This document shows positions 6,859-14,149 of a stretch of 16,639 nt of DNA, one piece after another; position 1 is the first letter of the stretch; each line of letters opens with the position of its first letter. A program made the position numbers and the translations under genes. Source of the stretch: Thermoprotei archaeon (GTDB lineage: Archaea; Thermoproteota; Thermoprotei; Thermofilales; Thermofilaceae). The stretch is taken from contig QMRZ01000020.1 in NCBI GenBank assembly GCA_003649495.1, forward strand, positions 1 through 16,639, in the 5' to 3' direction. The notes under the pieces are model-generated. The model searched no databases, was not told the origin of the DNA, and saw only the letters and a list, made by a program, of their open reading frames with translations.

Positions 6859-6929
6859 AGGGTTAGGCTCGGGGAGCGCTGCTTGAGGTGCATTTTTTAG
6901 CGTACGGGCTCAGTAGAGCTGGTGGGCGT

Positions 6930-7628
6930 GTGCCTCTCGCGATAAAGGTCTTCGAGGTGGTTGAGCCGCTTAGCCTGGAGGAGCTGGCCTTAAGGCTGAG
7001 GGGCTATGGGGTCCTAGAGGTAGAGGAGGTCGAGGGGAGGGAGTACGAGATCGGCTTTAGAGTTGAGGATCTCGAGATTCGTGAGGGGGAGCTGAGAGGA
7101 GTATTTGAGGAGAGCTTCATAGCATCGCTCTCATATCGCGGTGAGGAGGTGAGAGTCCCAGTCTCTGTGCAGACAGACTTCAGGTTCGTAGAGAGGGGTG
7201 ATAGGACCTTCCTGGCTGTTGCAGCTAAGAAGGCTAGAGCTAACAGGGTGGCGTCCAGGATAGCAGCGGCCGTATCGGCGCGTAAGGGCGCAGTGATTGA
7301 GGCCTACCTGCGTGAGGAAGACCTCAGGAGGCTTTACGAGGAGAGGCCAGGCGCGGTGAAAGTGGTGGTGTTTACCGACGTGAGGCTGCCCGACGTTGAT
7401 AAGCTAACCCTATATGGTGGCCAGCTGGCGGAGTCAGGGCTCTATAATGAGTATCTGAGGCTTGGGAGGGTGTGGTATGCAGTCTTCGAGACTGAGGGCG
7501 GATTAGTAGTCGGCGTGGCGAGGAACTGCGTCATCACCTTCTTCTCGAAGATAGATCCAGAGGAGGCCTTCGAGTTCGTGAAGGAGAAAATAATGCCACT
7601 AATAGCAGCAGCCGTTAGCCGCTCTTAG
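6930..7628 (+). CDS. Hypothetical protein, about 232 residues
   Basis: Not recognised. The translation is soluble and mixed alpha/beta, with no membrane segment, signal peptide, cysteine cluster or obvious catalytic motif. It has an alternating-charge N-terminal region (VEEVEGREYEIGFRVEDLEI), a basic helix around KKARANRVASRIAAAVSARK, strand-like KVVVFTDVRLPD, and a C-terminal VWYAVFETEGGLVVGVARN followed by an acidic helix (DPEEAFEFVKEKIMPLI). GTG 6930 is preferred because GGTGGG lies at 6921-6926 and the protein then opens as a strand (VPLAIKVFEVV). GTG 6888 is possible, with a near-leaderless transcript from the TATA at 6851, adding 14 residues. It is divergent from the helicase and overlaps the next minus-strand gene by 14 bp. 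Codon use matches the neighbours, so it is a resident gene. Confidence 0.7.
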   Translation: MPLAIKVFEVVEPLSLEELALRLRGYGVLEVEEVEGREYEIGFRVEDLEIREGELRGVFEESFIASLSYRGEEVRVPVSVQTDFRFVERGDRTFLAVAAKKARANRVASRIAAAVSARKGAVIEAYLREEDLRRLYEERPGAVKVVVFTDVRLPDVDKLTLYGGQLAESGLYNEYLRLGRVWYAVFETEGGLVVGVARNCVITFFSKIDPEEAFEFVKEKIMPLIAAAVSRS

Positions 7629-7821
7629 CGCAATTCTCCTCAACCCACTCTGCAAATGACTCGAAGACATTAGCTAGGTACACGAGGTCCCCCCTATCCA
7701 GCTTCCTCAGGATCTTCTTCACTCCTCTCTCCTCCACCTTCGTGAAGCGTGGATCGAGCCTCAGCACTTTTAAGACTGCTTCTATCAGCTCATCCTTCTC
7801 CTGCTGCTCTGAGGACGCCAA
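7615..7821 (-). CDS. Small hypothetical helical protein, 68 residues
   Basis: Not recognised. A highly charged, all-helical small protein with a lysine/glutamate-rich body (ELIEAVLKVLRLDPRFTKV, then KKILRKLDRGDLVYLANVF) and an acidic C-terminal helix with one cysteine. It starts at TTG 7821, preceded on the minus strand by a long purine-rich ribosome site (GGGGGGAGGGG) and a TATA-like CCTAAATA at about 7854-7861, some 30 bp before the expected transcript start. The combination of promoter, ribosome site and biased charge supports a real gene despite its size. It could be an adaptor or nucleic-acid-associated protein; nothing in the sequence decides this. Its stop lies inside the convergent neighbour. 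Confidence 0.6.
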   Translation of the reverse strand: MASSEQQEKDELIEAVLKVLRLDPRFTKVEERGVKKILRKLDRGDLVYLANVFESFAEWVEENCAKSG

Positions 7822-7952
7822 GCCCCTCCCCCCTCAGTTGAGGACCCCATGCCTATTTAGGCCTCACGGGCTGTGGCACAGGTGTAGCTCGGGCAAACTT
7901 TTTGAGTGGAAGGGGCGTCAATGGCTCGCTTAGTTAGCGAGAGGGTGCAACA

Positions 7953-9932
7953 ATGGCGAGCTTAGCAGTTAAGGAGATGTTATGCGCCCTTAAGATGCAG
8001 GCAACAGGCATGTTGGCATGCCTAGCTTCAGCTGAGCTAGCAGTGCTCGCGCCAATAATAGCGGCTGTGGCCTCTCCCCTGATGGCCAGTGTGCCGAGAA
8101 TAGGTAGCACCCTGGCTAAAGCCAGCTGCCTGGCCGCCGCCTACCTCACGTTCGCAGCACTGCTCGCGCTCACTCTCAAGGTATCAGATGGCCCCCTCCG
8201 TGGTACACTCTTCGAGCTTTCCCTCTCCTCAGAGTCCCTCATGCTAGAGCTCTACGTGGATTACCTGGCTCTGCTCCCAGCTCTACTCACGTCGTTCATC
8301 GGGGCTCTCGCGTTAACTTACAGCCTGCATTACCTCTCCCCCGCGAATAGGGCCTACGACGTGAGGGGGGGCTTCGACAGGTCGCACATGTTCATTACCC
8401 TATTCATAGGCTCCATGGTTGGCGCTCTCTTCTCAGATAACATACTGGGTCTGCTGATATTCTGGGAGCTCACCACTCTCTGCTCCTACGCCCTCATAAC
8501 TTATAGGCTGGATAAGCCCGAGGCTCTCAGGGCAGGGCTCAAGTGCCTCCTCATGACCCACCTGGGGGGAGTGTGTCTACTGGGCGCTGCACTGGTTCTA
8601 CACTCCTCCACGGGCACTCTGAGAGTATCCGAGTATGGCTACTCCACAGCCCCCTTAGGGCCCTGGGCCCTAGCTGCGCTACTGCTGCTTGTCATAGGCG
8701 TGTTGCCTAAGGCGGTCCAGTACCCCCTACACACCTGGCTCCCTGATGGCGTGGTAGCCCCGACTCCAGCAACCGTGCTCTTCCACGTCTGTGGCTTCCA
8801 GCTGGGAGTGTACGTCCTTATACGCTTCCTGTGGAGGCTGCTCAGCTCTCCGGGGGGCGCGTGGAGCTTCGCAATAACTTCCCTGGGAGCGGTAACCCTG
8901 CTGGTGGGAGCATTAGCAGGGCTTGTGAGCAGGAACTTGAAGAGGATAATAGCCTATGGGACGATATCCGGGCTGGGCTACATGGTGATGGGGGTGGGGC
9001 TGATGACCCCCCTAGGCCTGGCGGCGGCGCTCCTACTAATGACATCTCACGCCCTCTGCTACTCGCTGCTATTCTTCTGCGCGGGCGCCGTGATGTACGC
9101 CACCGGTGAGGATGACATCGAGAGGCTTGGAGGCTGCTACCATGACATGCGAGTAACGGCCACGTGTTGCTTCATAGCCTGCTTATCCCTAGCCGCAATG
9201 CCCCTAACGCTCGAGTACGTGGGCAAGTACGCGATCTTACAGGCGGTGGTAGACGCCGGGTACCTTCACTTATTCCCCATCGGGGTTTTCGGCTGTCTCC
9301 TCAATGCCGCCTTAGGCGCCAGGCTATTCTACACTGTATTCCTCGGCCAGCCACGAGGCAGGCCAGCTGCCAACGATCCCCCGCTCCTCATGATAATACC
9401 TATGCTGATCACCTCAGGGCTCATAGTAGTGCTCGGCACATTCCCCTCAGTCCTCCTCAACAACCTAGTACTGCCCAGCCTGCTCCAGCTCGGAGCGGGG
9501 GTCAAAGCCCTAGAACTCCTCTCAAACATTAGTGGGAGCTTACCGGCACTAGCAACTGCTGTGGCTGCCCTAGCACTGGCGCTACTCCTCATCCTGTACA
9601 GGTTATCGGAAGAGGAGGTTAAGCACGAGGGGGTGGAGGAGGTGGATGAAGTAGTTAAGCCTTTTCTCTGCGGCGAAGATCTGGGCTACGTGGACTCCAA
9701 GAGGGGGAGGAGGTTCTACCATCCCTTGTTCAGGGGCGTGAGGCTTGATAGTCTCGTGAGGGTAGCAGACCCTGATAGGCTGTACATGGCCCTCGCCAGG
9801 AGTTTCAGTAGAGCATGTAAGGGGGCTCTCAAACTGGATATTCGAGGCGGCTACGGCCCCTCCCTCCTATCCTTTGCGGCAGGTGTGCTGATCCTAGTCG
9901 TGGCGGGTGTGCTGCTATGGTACTTGCGCTAG
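7953..9932 (+). CDS. NuoL/HyfB/MrpA-like membrane proton- or ion-translocating subunit
   Basis: A polytopic membrane protein of 659 residues of the proton-conducting transporter family shared by complex I, Mrp antiporters and group 4 hydrogenases. Family marks are WELTTLCSYALI (Glu172, the TM5 glutamate), KAVQYPLHTWLPDG (Lys253, the TM7 lysine), H278, and LKRIIAYGTISGLGYM (329-344). EYVGKYAIL contains Lys425, the TM12 lysine. The TM10 motif usually written H-x-x-x-K is HALCY here (366-370), so that lysine is tyrosine. The E-G-P-T-P motif after the TM7 loop is V-A-P-T-P. A soluble acidic loop (KHEGVEEVDEVVKPF) precedes a final helix, as in HyfB/MrpA-type subunits. ATG 7953 has GAGAGGGTG at 7939-7947. 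AACTTTTTG near 7893-7902 is a weak TATA. It is the first gene of a three-gene overlapping operon. Confidence 0.88.
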   Translation: MASLAVKEMLCALKMQATGMLACLASAELAVLAPIIAAVASPLMASVPRIGSTLAKASCLAAAYLTFAALLALTLKVSDGPLRGTLFELSLSSESLMLELYVDYLALLPALLTSFIGALALTYSLHYLSPANRAYDVRGGFDRSHMFITLFIGSMVGALFSDNILGLLIFWELTTLCSYALITYRLDKPEALRAGLKCLLMTHLGGVCLLGAALVLHSSTGTLRVSEYGYSTAPLGPWALAALLLLVIGVLPKAVQYPLHTWLPDGVVAPTPATVLFHVCGFQLGVYVLIRFLWRLLSSPGGAWSFAITSLGAVTLLVGALAGLVSRNLKRIIAYGTISGLGYMVMGVGLMTPLGLAAALLLMTSHALCYSLLFFCAGAVMYATGEDDIERLGGCYHDMRVTATCCFIACLSLAAMPLTLEYVGKYAILQAVVDAGYLHLFPIGVFGCLLNAALGARLFYTVFLGQPRGRPAANDPPLLMIIPMLITSGLIVVLGTFPSVLLNNLVLPSLLQLGAGVKALELLSNISGSLPALATAVAALALALLLILYRLSEEEVKHEGVEEVDEVVKPFLCGEDLGYVDSKRGRRFYHPLFRGVRLDSLVRVADPDRLYMALARSFSRACKGALKLDIRGGYGPSLLSFAAGVLILVVAGVLLWYLR

Positions 9933-10504
9933 TCTCTACCTCGCTGGCTACGCTCATATCGCTGGTAGCTGTGCATACGCTTGAGCCTAGGAGGGTAGTG
10001 CTCGCACTAGTGCTGCACTCATTGACTATAGGGCTGTTAGAGGCGTACTACTGCCTCGGCAAGGAGGCGGGGGAACTGCCTTACGTCGTCCTGAGCCTGT
10101 TAATAAGCAGCGTGGTGGTGCCCTACCTGCTGCTAAGGCTGGCACTGGGCATAACGAGCGCCGAGGAGAGGACTCCCGGGTGGGTTACAGTTGCGTCGCT
10201 ATCCTTGCTCTGCCTCTACGCTTACATAGCAGTATGTCCGCCGGCTGAGCTAGGCAAAGTTGCCCTCTGCGCAGCCTCAGCTGCCGTGCCGCTGCTCATG
10301 GTAGCCTCAGGCAGGGACCCGGTGAGAGTGCTCGTAGGCATCAACATGGCTTCTAACTCCCTGCACCCACTCCTCAGTGAGGCGCCCGCCCTGCTCAGCC
10401 TCCTCTCCAGCGTTTCAATGCTCTTAGCCAACGTGATAGGCGTCTTAGTGGCGTTAAGCGCCTATAGGGAGTACGGCTCGCCTTTAATCGAGGGGTGGGC
10501 ATGA
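9917..10504 (+). CDS. HyfE/MrpC (NuoK-like) membrane subunit
   Basis: A protein of 195 residues with about six hydrophobic helices. The N-terminal half (VVLALVLHSLTIGLLEAYY, VVVPYLLLRLAL) matches the pattern of HyfE, the hydrogenase-4 component E. The C-terminal half has the NuoK/MrpC-like motif VLVGINMASNSLHPLL (about residues 138-153) and a closing helix ending in AYREYGSP. These subunits sit between the antiporter-like subunits and form part of the ion path. The glutamate found in NuoK at the G-I-E position is asparagine here, as expected for a MrpC/HyfE-type protein rather than NuoK. ATG 9917 lies 16 bp inside the previous gene and the stop overlaps the next start, so translation is coupled. 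Confidence is high for the superfamily and moderate for HyfE. Confidence 0.75.
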   Translation: MVLALVSTSLATLISLVAVHTLEPRRVVLALVLHSLTIGLLEAYYCLGKEAGELPYVVLSLLISSVVVPYLLLRLALGITSAEERTPGWVTVASLSLLCLYAYIAVCPPAELGKVALCAASAAVPLLMVASGRDPVRVLVGINMASNSLHPLLSEAPALLSLLSSVSMLLANVIGVLVALSAYREYGSPLIEGWA

Positions 10505-11907
10505 TGGAGGAGTTAGCGCTCTGTCTCTCAGCCCCTCTCGTATCCTCCGCGGCTAGCCTGCTCCTAAGCAGGGCTGGGAAAAGGGGAGTACAGTGGCCCA
10601 CTCTAGTAGGGGGGAGTGCGCTCAGCCTGCTTGCCTCACTCCTGCTCTTCTCGGCAGTCTCGAGGCACGGCGCCCTGGATGCCCCCGAGCTCTACGTGTA
10701 CGCGGAGGCGGCGGATGCCCTGGCGGTGGTAGCGGCCAGCATCATAGCCCTCCTAGCGTCAATCTACGAGTGGGGAATGTGTATCGAGGGTAGGCTTCCC
10801 GCGGGCGTGTACACGGCGCTCTTCCTCTCACTCCTCTTCTGCAGCATCTACATGGCGCTCGTGCGCGATGCTGTGCTGCTCTTCATACTGGTGGAAGCCC
10901 TCATAGGGGTGTCGGTGGCACTGGTAGTCCACTCGCGGGATAGGGCAGCCCCCGAGGTAGCTTTCAGGTATTTAGTGATAACCGCGTTGAGCGCTCTAAG
11001 CGTCCTACTCGGCGCCTCGGTGGTAACCCTGGCCACGGGTTCATCAGATGTCGTGGGCCCGTCAGGAGGCGGCGAGGAGGCGCTAGCTCTAGCTGCCATA
11101 TGCTTCATCATAGGCCTAGGCGCGGATATAGGGTTCTTCCCTCTCCACAGCTGGGTTCCAGACGCGTTCTCGGCTTCAACCTCCACAGTGAATGTGCTTT
11201 TCTGCGCTGAGCACATAGCCCTATTCCTGGCTCTATACAAGCTCCTCAGTCCAGCCTCCCATACACGCTACGTCTCCTGGCTCACTATGCTGTTAATCGC
11301 CCTGGGCGCCTCATCGATACCTTTCGGCTACCTACTGGCGTACGGGCAGAGGGAGTACATGAGGCTAATGGCCTACTACACAATCAGCGACTACGGGTAC
11401 CTCCTCCTCTTGCTCGGTGTGGCCCTTGGGGAGCCCGCGCACCTGCCAGCGTGGAGGATGTACCTAGTTAATAGCGCGCTCATGGAGGCTGGGATGCTAG
11501 CGTGCCTCGGCATAGCGCTAGCAAGGGAGAAGTGGGGTGGCATGCCCTTTAGGGCTAGGAGGATGTTGGCGCTCTGCTTCGTGATCTGTGCTCTATCCTC
11601 GCTTGGCCTCCCCCCGCTAAGCGGCTTCTACGCTAAGCTCCTCCTCTACAAGGCTGTGTATAGCTTCCTTCTCAAGCGCACCGGACTAATAGTAACTGTA
11701 GCTTTCATAGTAGCCCTGTTATCCCTCTCTCTAGTGCCGCTCGCGTCTCTCATTAGAGTGTTCCACGACCTTTTAACGAGAGACGTGGAGAAGGGCAGCG
11801 AGGCGCTGAAGACCCCGAGAGTGGCAGCACTCATGGTCGCACCCTTGACTACGGCTGGCGCCGCCTTATTACTCGGCCTACAGCCCCAGATCCTACTCCC
11901 CGGGTAG
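10501..11907 (+). CDS. NuoN/MrpD/HyfF-like antiporter subunit with atypical channel residues
   Basis: A protein of 468 residues with about 14 membrane helices, the second antiporter-like subunit of the operon. Conserved marks are VEALIG (Glu132, TM5 glutamate), FFPLHSWVPDAF (after TM7), YMRLMAYYTISDYGY (286-300), and LGLPPLSGFYAKLLL (Lys379, TM12 lysine). Two positions are striking. The TM7 lysine normally four residues before F-P-L-H is Asp209 (GLGADIGFFPLH). The TM10 N-H-A-x-x-K motif is NSALMEAG, so histidine is serine and lysine is Glu329. ATG 10501 overlaps the previous stop as ATGA with GAGGGGTG just before it; ATG 10504 and GTG 10495 are near alternatives. No hydrogenase or NADH dehydrogenase catalytic gene follows, so the redox or antiport partner is unknown. 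Confidence 0.85.
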   Translation: MMEELALCLSAPLVSSAASLLLSRAGKRGVQWPTLVGGSALSLLASLLLFSAVSRHGALDAPELYVYAEAADALAVVAASIIALLASIYEWGMCIEGRLPAGVYTALFLSLLFCSIYMALVRDAVLLFILVEALIGVSVALVVHSRDRAAPEVAFRYLVITALSALSVLLGASVVTLATGSSDVVGPSGGGEEALALAAICFIIGLGADIGFFPLHSWVPDAFSASTSTVNVLFCAEHIALFLALYKLLSPASHTRYVSWLTMLLIALGASSIPFGYLLAYGQREYMRLMAYYTISDYGYLLLLLGVALGEPAHLPAWRMYLVNSALMEAGMLACLGIALAREKWGGMPFRARRMLALCFVICALSSLGLPPLSGFYAKLLLYKAVYSFLLKRTGLIVTVAFIVALLSLSLVPLASLIRVFHDLLTRDVEKGSEALKTPRVAALMVAPLTTAGAALLLGLQPQILLPG

Positions 11908-11970
11908 GCTCAGCAGCGCTCACTCAGCTACCTTCCTGAGAATATTAAGCGTATCCGAGGGTGGGAGCGG

Positions 11971-12408
11971 CTAAGCCTCCACGCCGCTCCTATGGAATGC
12001 CCACTCGCTCTTCCCCACGTGTAAGCCGAGGCTCACGCTCAGCTGCTCCATAAGCCTCTGGAGGGCGTAGCCGCTCTCGCTTACCAGCTTTATCATCTGG
12101 TACCTGACGACGTACACAACTACGGGCCTGCCATCCACCTTGACTATATCTTCCTCCCTAACTATATCGCCGAAGAACTCGACCACAACCCTCGCATCCA
12201 GGAAGCGCCCCTCATAGATCTCGGTGCTAGAGCACCGAGTGATTATCTCCTCAACTGGGTGCGCGGCCTCCACTATCCTTAGCCTATCGGATGCCGTGAC
12301 TGCCTCCTCCCCCTCAATCCTGTTAAAGCCGTACCTCTCCACTAGGAACTCCTCGAGTGAGCGGTAGTCGATGCTCCTAAACACTACGTCACGGAGCACT
12401 AGAGTCAC
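11971..12408 (-). CDS. Hypothetical protein, 145 residues
   Basis: Not recognised. A soluble alpha/beta protein with one internal cysteine (TRCSSTEIYEG), two strand-rich stretches (DARVVVEFFGDIV and RPVVVYVVRYQMIKLV) and a final helical region (LQRLMEQLSVSLGLHVG). There is no catalytic motif I can name. GTG 12408 is chosen because GAGGTA lies just upstream and a promoter-like TTAAAGTTTATG sits at about 12464-12475 on this strand. It is convergent with the membrane operon, with about 60 bp between stops. Codon use is like its neighbours. Confidence 0.65.
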   Translation of the reverse strand: MTLVLRDVVFRSIDYRSLEEFLVERYGFNRIEGEEAVTASDRLRIVEAAHPVEEIITRCSSTEIYEGRFLDARVVVEFFGDIVREEDIVKVDGRPVVVYVVRYQMIKLVSESGYALQRLMEQLSVSLGLHVGKSEWAFHRSGVEA

Positions 12409-12480
12409 TACCTCGTGCCACTTAGGCGTGCTCCCACCTGGGGGCAGTTTTTCTCGCCAGTGTACATAAACTTTAAGGTG

Positions 12481-12562
12481 GGGGTATAGGCGCGGTCGTG
12501 CAGCTTACCCTCTCGATCACCCCTCTCACAGCCATCGGTTCTTCATCCCGCGCCTATATCCC
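12481..12562. ncRNA. Structured intergenic hairpin with 15-bp stem
   Basis: 12481-12495 (GGGGTATAGGCGCGG) pairs with 12548-12562 as 14 Watson-Crick pairs plus one G-U, closing a 52-nt apical region at 12496-12547. The stem lies between divergent genes, away from both coding regions, and is too long to be chance background. It could be the terminal stem of a small RNA on either strand. It does not fold as a tRNA by eye: there is no clear D arm and the T-loop-like GGTTCTTCA lacks the normal TTCGA. No ACA or C/D boxes were found in it. The call as an RNA is inference; the pairing is seen. Confidence 0.35.
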
Positions 12563-12563
12563 A

Positions 12564-12620
12564 GCCGTGATGAATGCTAAAAACCTCCTCCGGCACCTCC
12601 TTCGGATTCCTAACTGAGGC
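12564..12620 (+). ncRNA. Weak candidate C/D box sRNA
   Basis: GTGATGA (box C consensus) at 12567-12573 and CTGA (box D) at 12614-12617 are flanked by GCC and GGC that can pair as a terminal stem. The 40 nt between them is a suitable length, but no D' or C' box is visible at the expected positions, and no TATA is correctly spaced. It may be a single-guide RNA or chance. Confidence 0.22.
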
Positions 12621-12633
12621 GGTCGAGCACCAC

Positions 12634-12641
12634 ATTTTAAG
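12634..12641 (+). promoter_or_regulatory. TATA element of the nuclease-like gene
   Basis: ATTTTAAG predicts initiation near 12662, 14 nt before the ATG at 12676, with a GGTGTGGG ribosome site in the short leader. This argues against the further-upstream ATG at 12574. Confidence 0.45.
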
Positions 12642-12675
12642 GCCCTTAACGACATGTATAGTGGTGTGGGACTCG

Positions 12676-13050
12676 ATGAGCGCGGGCTATGGCGACGAGC
12701 TGGAAGAGGCTAGAGAGGCTGTCAAGCGCCTGCTAGAGGAGGAGGGTTTTAAGGTAGAGTTCGGCGGTGTCGTCAAGGGAGAGAGCGGCTATGAGTACAA
12801 GTTTGACGTCGTGGCGTGGAGGGAGGGCAGGAGGATTTGCCTCGACTTCGCGGGCCCTGAGAAGGGCACGCTGCTCCTCGCCATGGCCAAGGCCCTCGAC
12901 GTTAAGGACTCGGATTTCCTAATCCTGGTTAAGCGCGCGCCACCGAGGCTCGTCGAGATGCTCAGAGGCTGTAGCAGCTTCAAGGCTATCCCCTACGAGA
13001 GGCTGACGGACTTGCTGGAGAGCCTCAGGAGGCACGTAAGGCCTGCTTAG
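12676..13050 (+). CDS. PD-(D/E)XK nuclease-fold-like protein, possibly inactive
   Basis: A protein of 124 residues. It runs helix (ELEEAREAVKRLLEEEGF), strand, GYEYKFDVVAW with Asp44, strand RRICLDFAG, helix LLLAMAKALDVKDSDF, strand LILVK, helix, then a closing strand and helix. That order resembles the restriction-endonuclease-like core, including the 'helix, strand with D, strand, helix with K-A-x-D' layout. However, the second strand reads C-L-D-F where E-x-K is expected, so the metal site may be lost or rearranged. ATG 12676 is chosen on TATA spacing and ribosome site. A seven-base hairpin with the TAG stop as its loop lies at the end. The fold call is tentative; it may be a DNA-binding or structural relative. 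Confidence 0.5.
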   Translation: MSAGYGDELEEAREAVKRLLEEEGFKVEFGGVVKGESGYEYKFDVVAWREGRRICLDFAGPEKGTLLLAMAKALDVKDSDFLILVKRAPPRLVEMLRGCSSFKAIPYERLTDLLESLRRHVRPA

Positions 13051-13057
13051 AGCAGGC
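13041..13057 (+). terminator. Hairpin with the stop codon in its loop
   Basis: GCCTGCT at 13041-13047 pairs perfectly with AGCAGGC at 13051-13057; the three-base loop is the TAG stop codon of the nuclease-like gene. There is no following T tract, so a terminator role is uncertain. Confidence 0.3.
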
Positions 13058-13069
13058 TGGGCACAGCAG

Positions 13070-13078
13070 ATTATTAAG
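13070..13078 (+). promoter_or_regulatory. TATA box for a leaderless M42 peptidase transcript
   Basis: ATTATTAAG is centred 26 bp before the GTG at 13100. This implies transcription starts at or beside the start codon, which also lacks a ribosome site. Confidence 0.5.
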
Positions 13079-13099
13079 CACCTCAGCTGTAGTAGCCCG

Positions 13100-14149
13100 G
13101 TGACGGACTTGGGGCTTGACCCCCTGTCACTCCTCAGGGAGCTGACGGGGCGCTTTGGGGTAGCGGGCTTCGAGGATGATGTGAGGGAGTATATCAGGGG
13201 GCTCCTAGTCAAGTGGGGCTTTGAAGTCACAACAGACCGCCTAGGGTCCCTGATAGCTAGGGTGCCTGGCGAGGGGCCGAGGGTGATGCTGGTGGCTCAC
13301 ATGGACGAGATAGGCATGGTGGTCCGCTACGTAGATGACAAGGGCTTTGTCTACCTGACCCCGGTGGGCGGCGTGAATCCTCGCACTCTGCCTGGTGCGC
13401 GGCTAGTCATCCGAACTTCCGGAGGACTTCTAGAGGGGGTGGTTGGAGAGAAGCCCGTACACCGGATGAAGGAGGAGGAGAGGAGGAAGGCTCCTGAGCT
13501 CGAGAATCTATTCATAGACCTCGGGCTTGAGCCGAGGGAAGTCAAGGAGAGGGTGAGGATAGGCGATCCAGTGAGCTTCAAGCCCATGTTCTCTGAGCTG
13601 GGGCGTGGCGTAGTGGCGTCAAAGGCCTTAGACGATAGATTGGGCTGCCTCACTCTACTGCTGGTGGCTGAGGAGGTCTCACGCGCCAAGCTTGGCCTAG
13701 ACCTCTACCTGGTATTCTCGGCCAGGGAGGAGATGGGGCTTGAGGGGGCTAGGACGGCCGCCTACAAGATAGGGGCAGAGGTAGCCGTCGCAGTGGATGT
13801 CACACACGCTGGCGATACCCCGGTGCTGGGGGAGAGGGAGGCTCCCGTGAAGCTGGGTGCTGGTCCCGTGATAGCGCGCGGCGCAGCGCTGGATAAGCTG
13901 ATCTCTGAGGCGCTCGTGAGCGCTGCTGAAGCTGTTGGCGTGAAGTACCAGCTGGAGGCTGGCGGCAGTAGAACCGGGACCGACATAGACGCGGTCCGCC
14001 TAGTCAGGGAGGGAGTTAGAGCTGGCCTGGTGAGCCTACCCCTAAGGTACATGCATACGCCCTCCGAGGTGGGCAGCATAAGAGATGCAGAGGGGGCGGC
14101 GCGGCTCCTCGTGAGGTTCCTGGAGGATAGGGCGTGGCTACGCCATTGA
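13100..14149 (+). CDS. M42 family metallo-aminopeptidase (TET/endoglucanase-type)
   Basis: A protein of 349 residues, normal for M42 peptidases: cytoplasmic di-metal aminopeptidases that form dodecameric tetrahedral particles and trim peptides. The metal site is complete: HMDEIG (His68), ALDDR (Asp178), catalytic glutamate and metal ligand in AREEMG (Glu210/Glu211), Asp233 in DVTHAGD, and MHTPSEV (His319). The insert typical of the TET oligomerisation domain lies at about 75-165. GTG 13100 is chosen from the TATA spacing (leaderless). The 3' end overlaps the convergent GDT1-like gene by 12 bp. The family call is firm; substrate preference cannot be read from sequence. Confidence 0.93.
   Translation: MTDLGLDPLSLLRELTGRFGVAGFEDDVREYIRGLLVKWGFEVTTDRLGSLIARVPGEGPRVMLVAHMDEIGMVVRYVDDKGFVYLTPVGGVNPRTLPGARLVIRTSGGLLEGVVGEKPVHRMKEEERRKAPELENLFIDLGLEPREVKERVRIGDPVSFKPMFSELGRGVVASKALDDRLGCLTLLLVAEEVSRAKLGLDLYLVFSAREEMGLEGARTAAYKIGAEVAVAVDVTHAGDTPVLGEREAPVKLGAGPVIARGAALDKLISEALVSAAEAVGVKYQLEAGGSRTGTDIDAVRLVREGVRAGLVSLPLRYMHTPSEVGSIRDAEGAARLLVRFLEDRAWLRH

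Noticed and set aside
12481..12562. A tRNA gene in the intergenic hairpin
   Set aside because: The stem resembles an acceptor and GGTTCTTCA recalls a T loop, but there is no D arm, no anticodon arm and no standard TTCGA, so a tRNA is not supported.
12574..12675. ATG 12574 as start of the nuclease-like gene
   Set aside because: The TATA at 12634-12641 lies inside that extension, and the extension is not protein-like; ATG 12676 fits the promoter.
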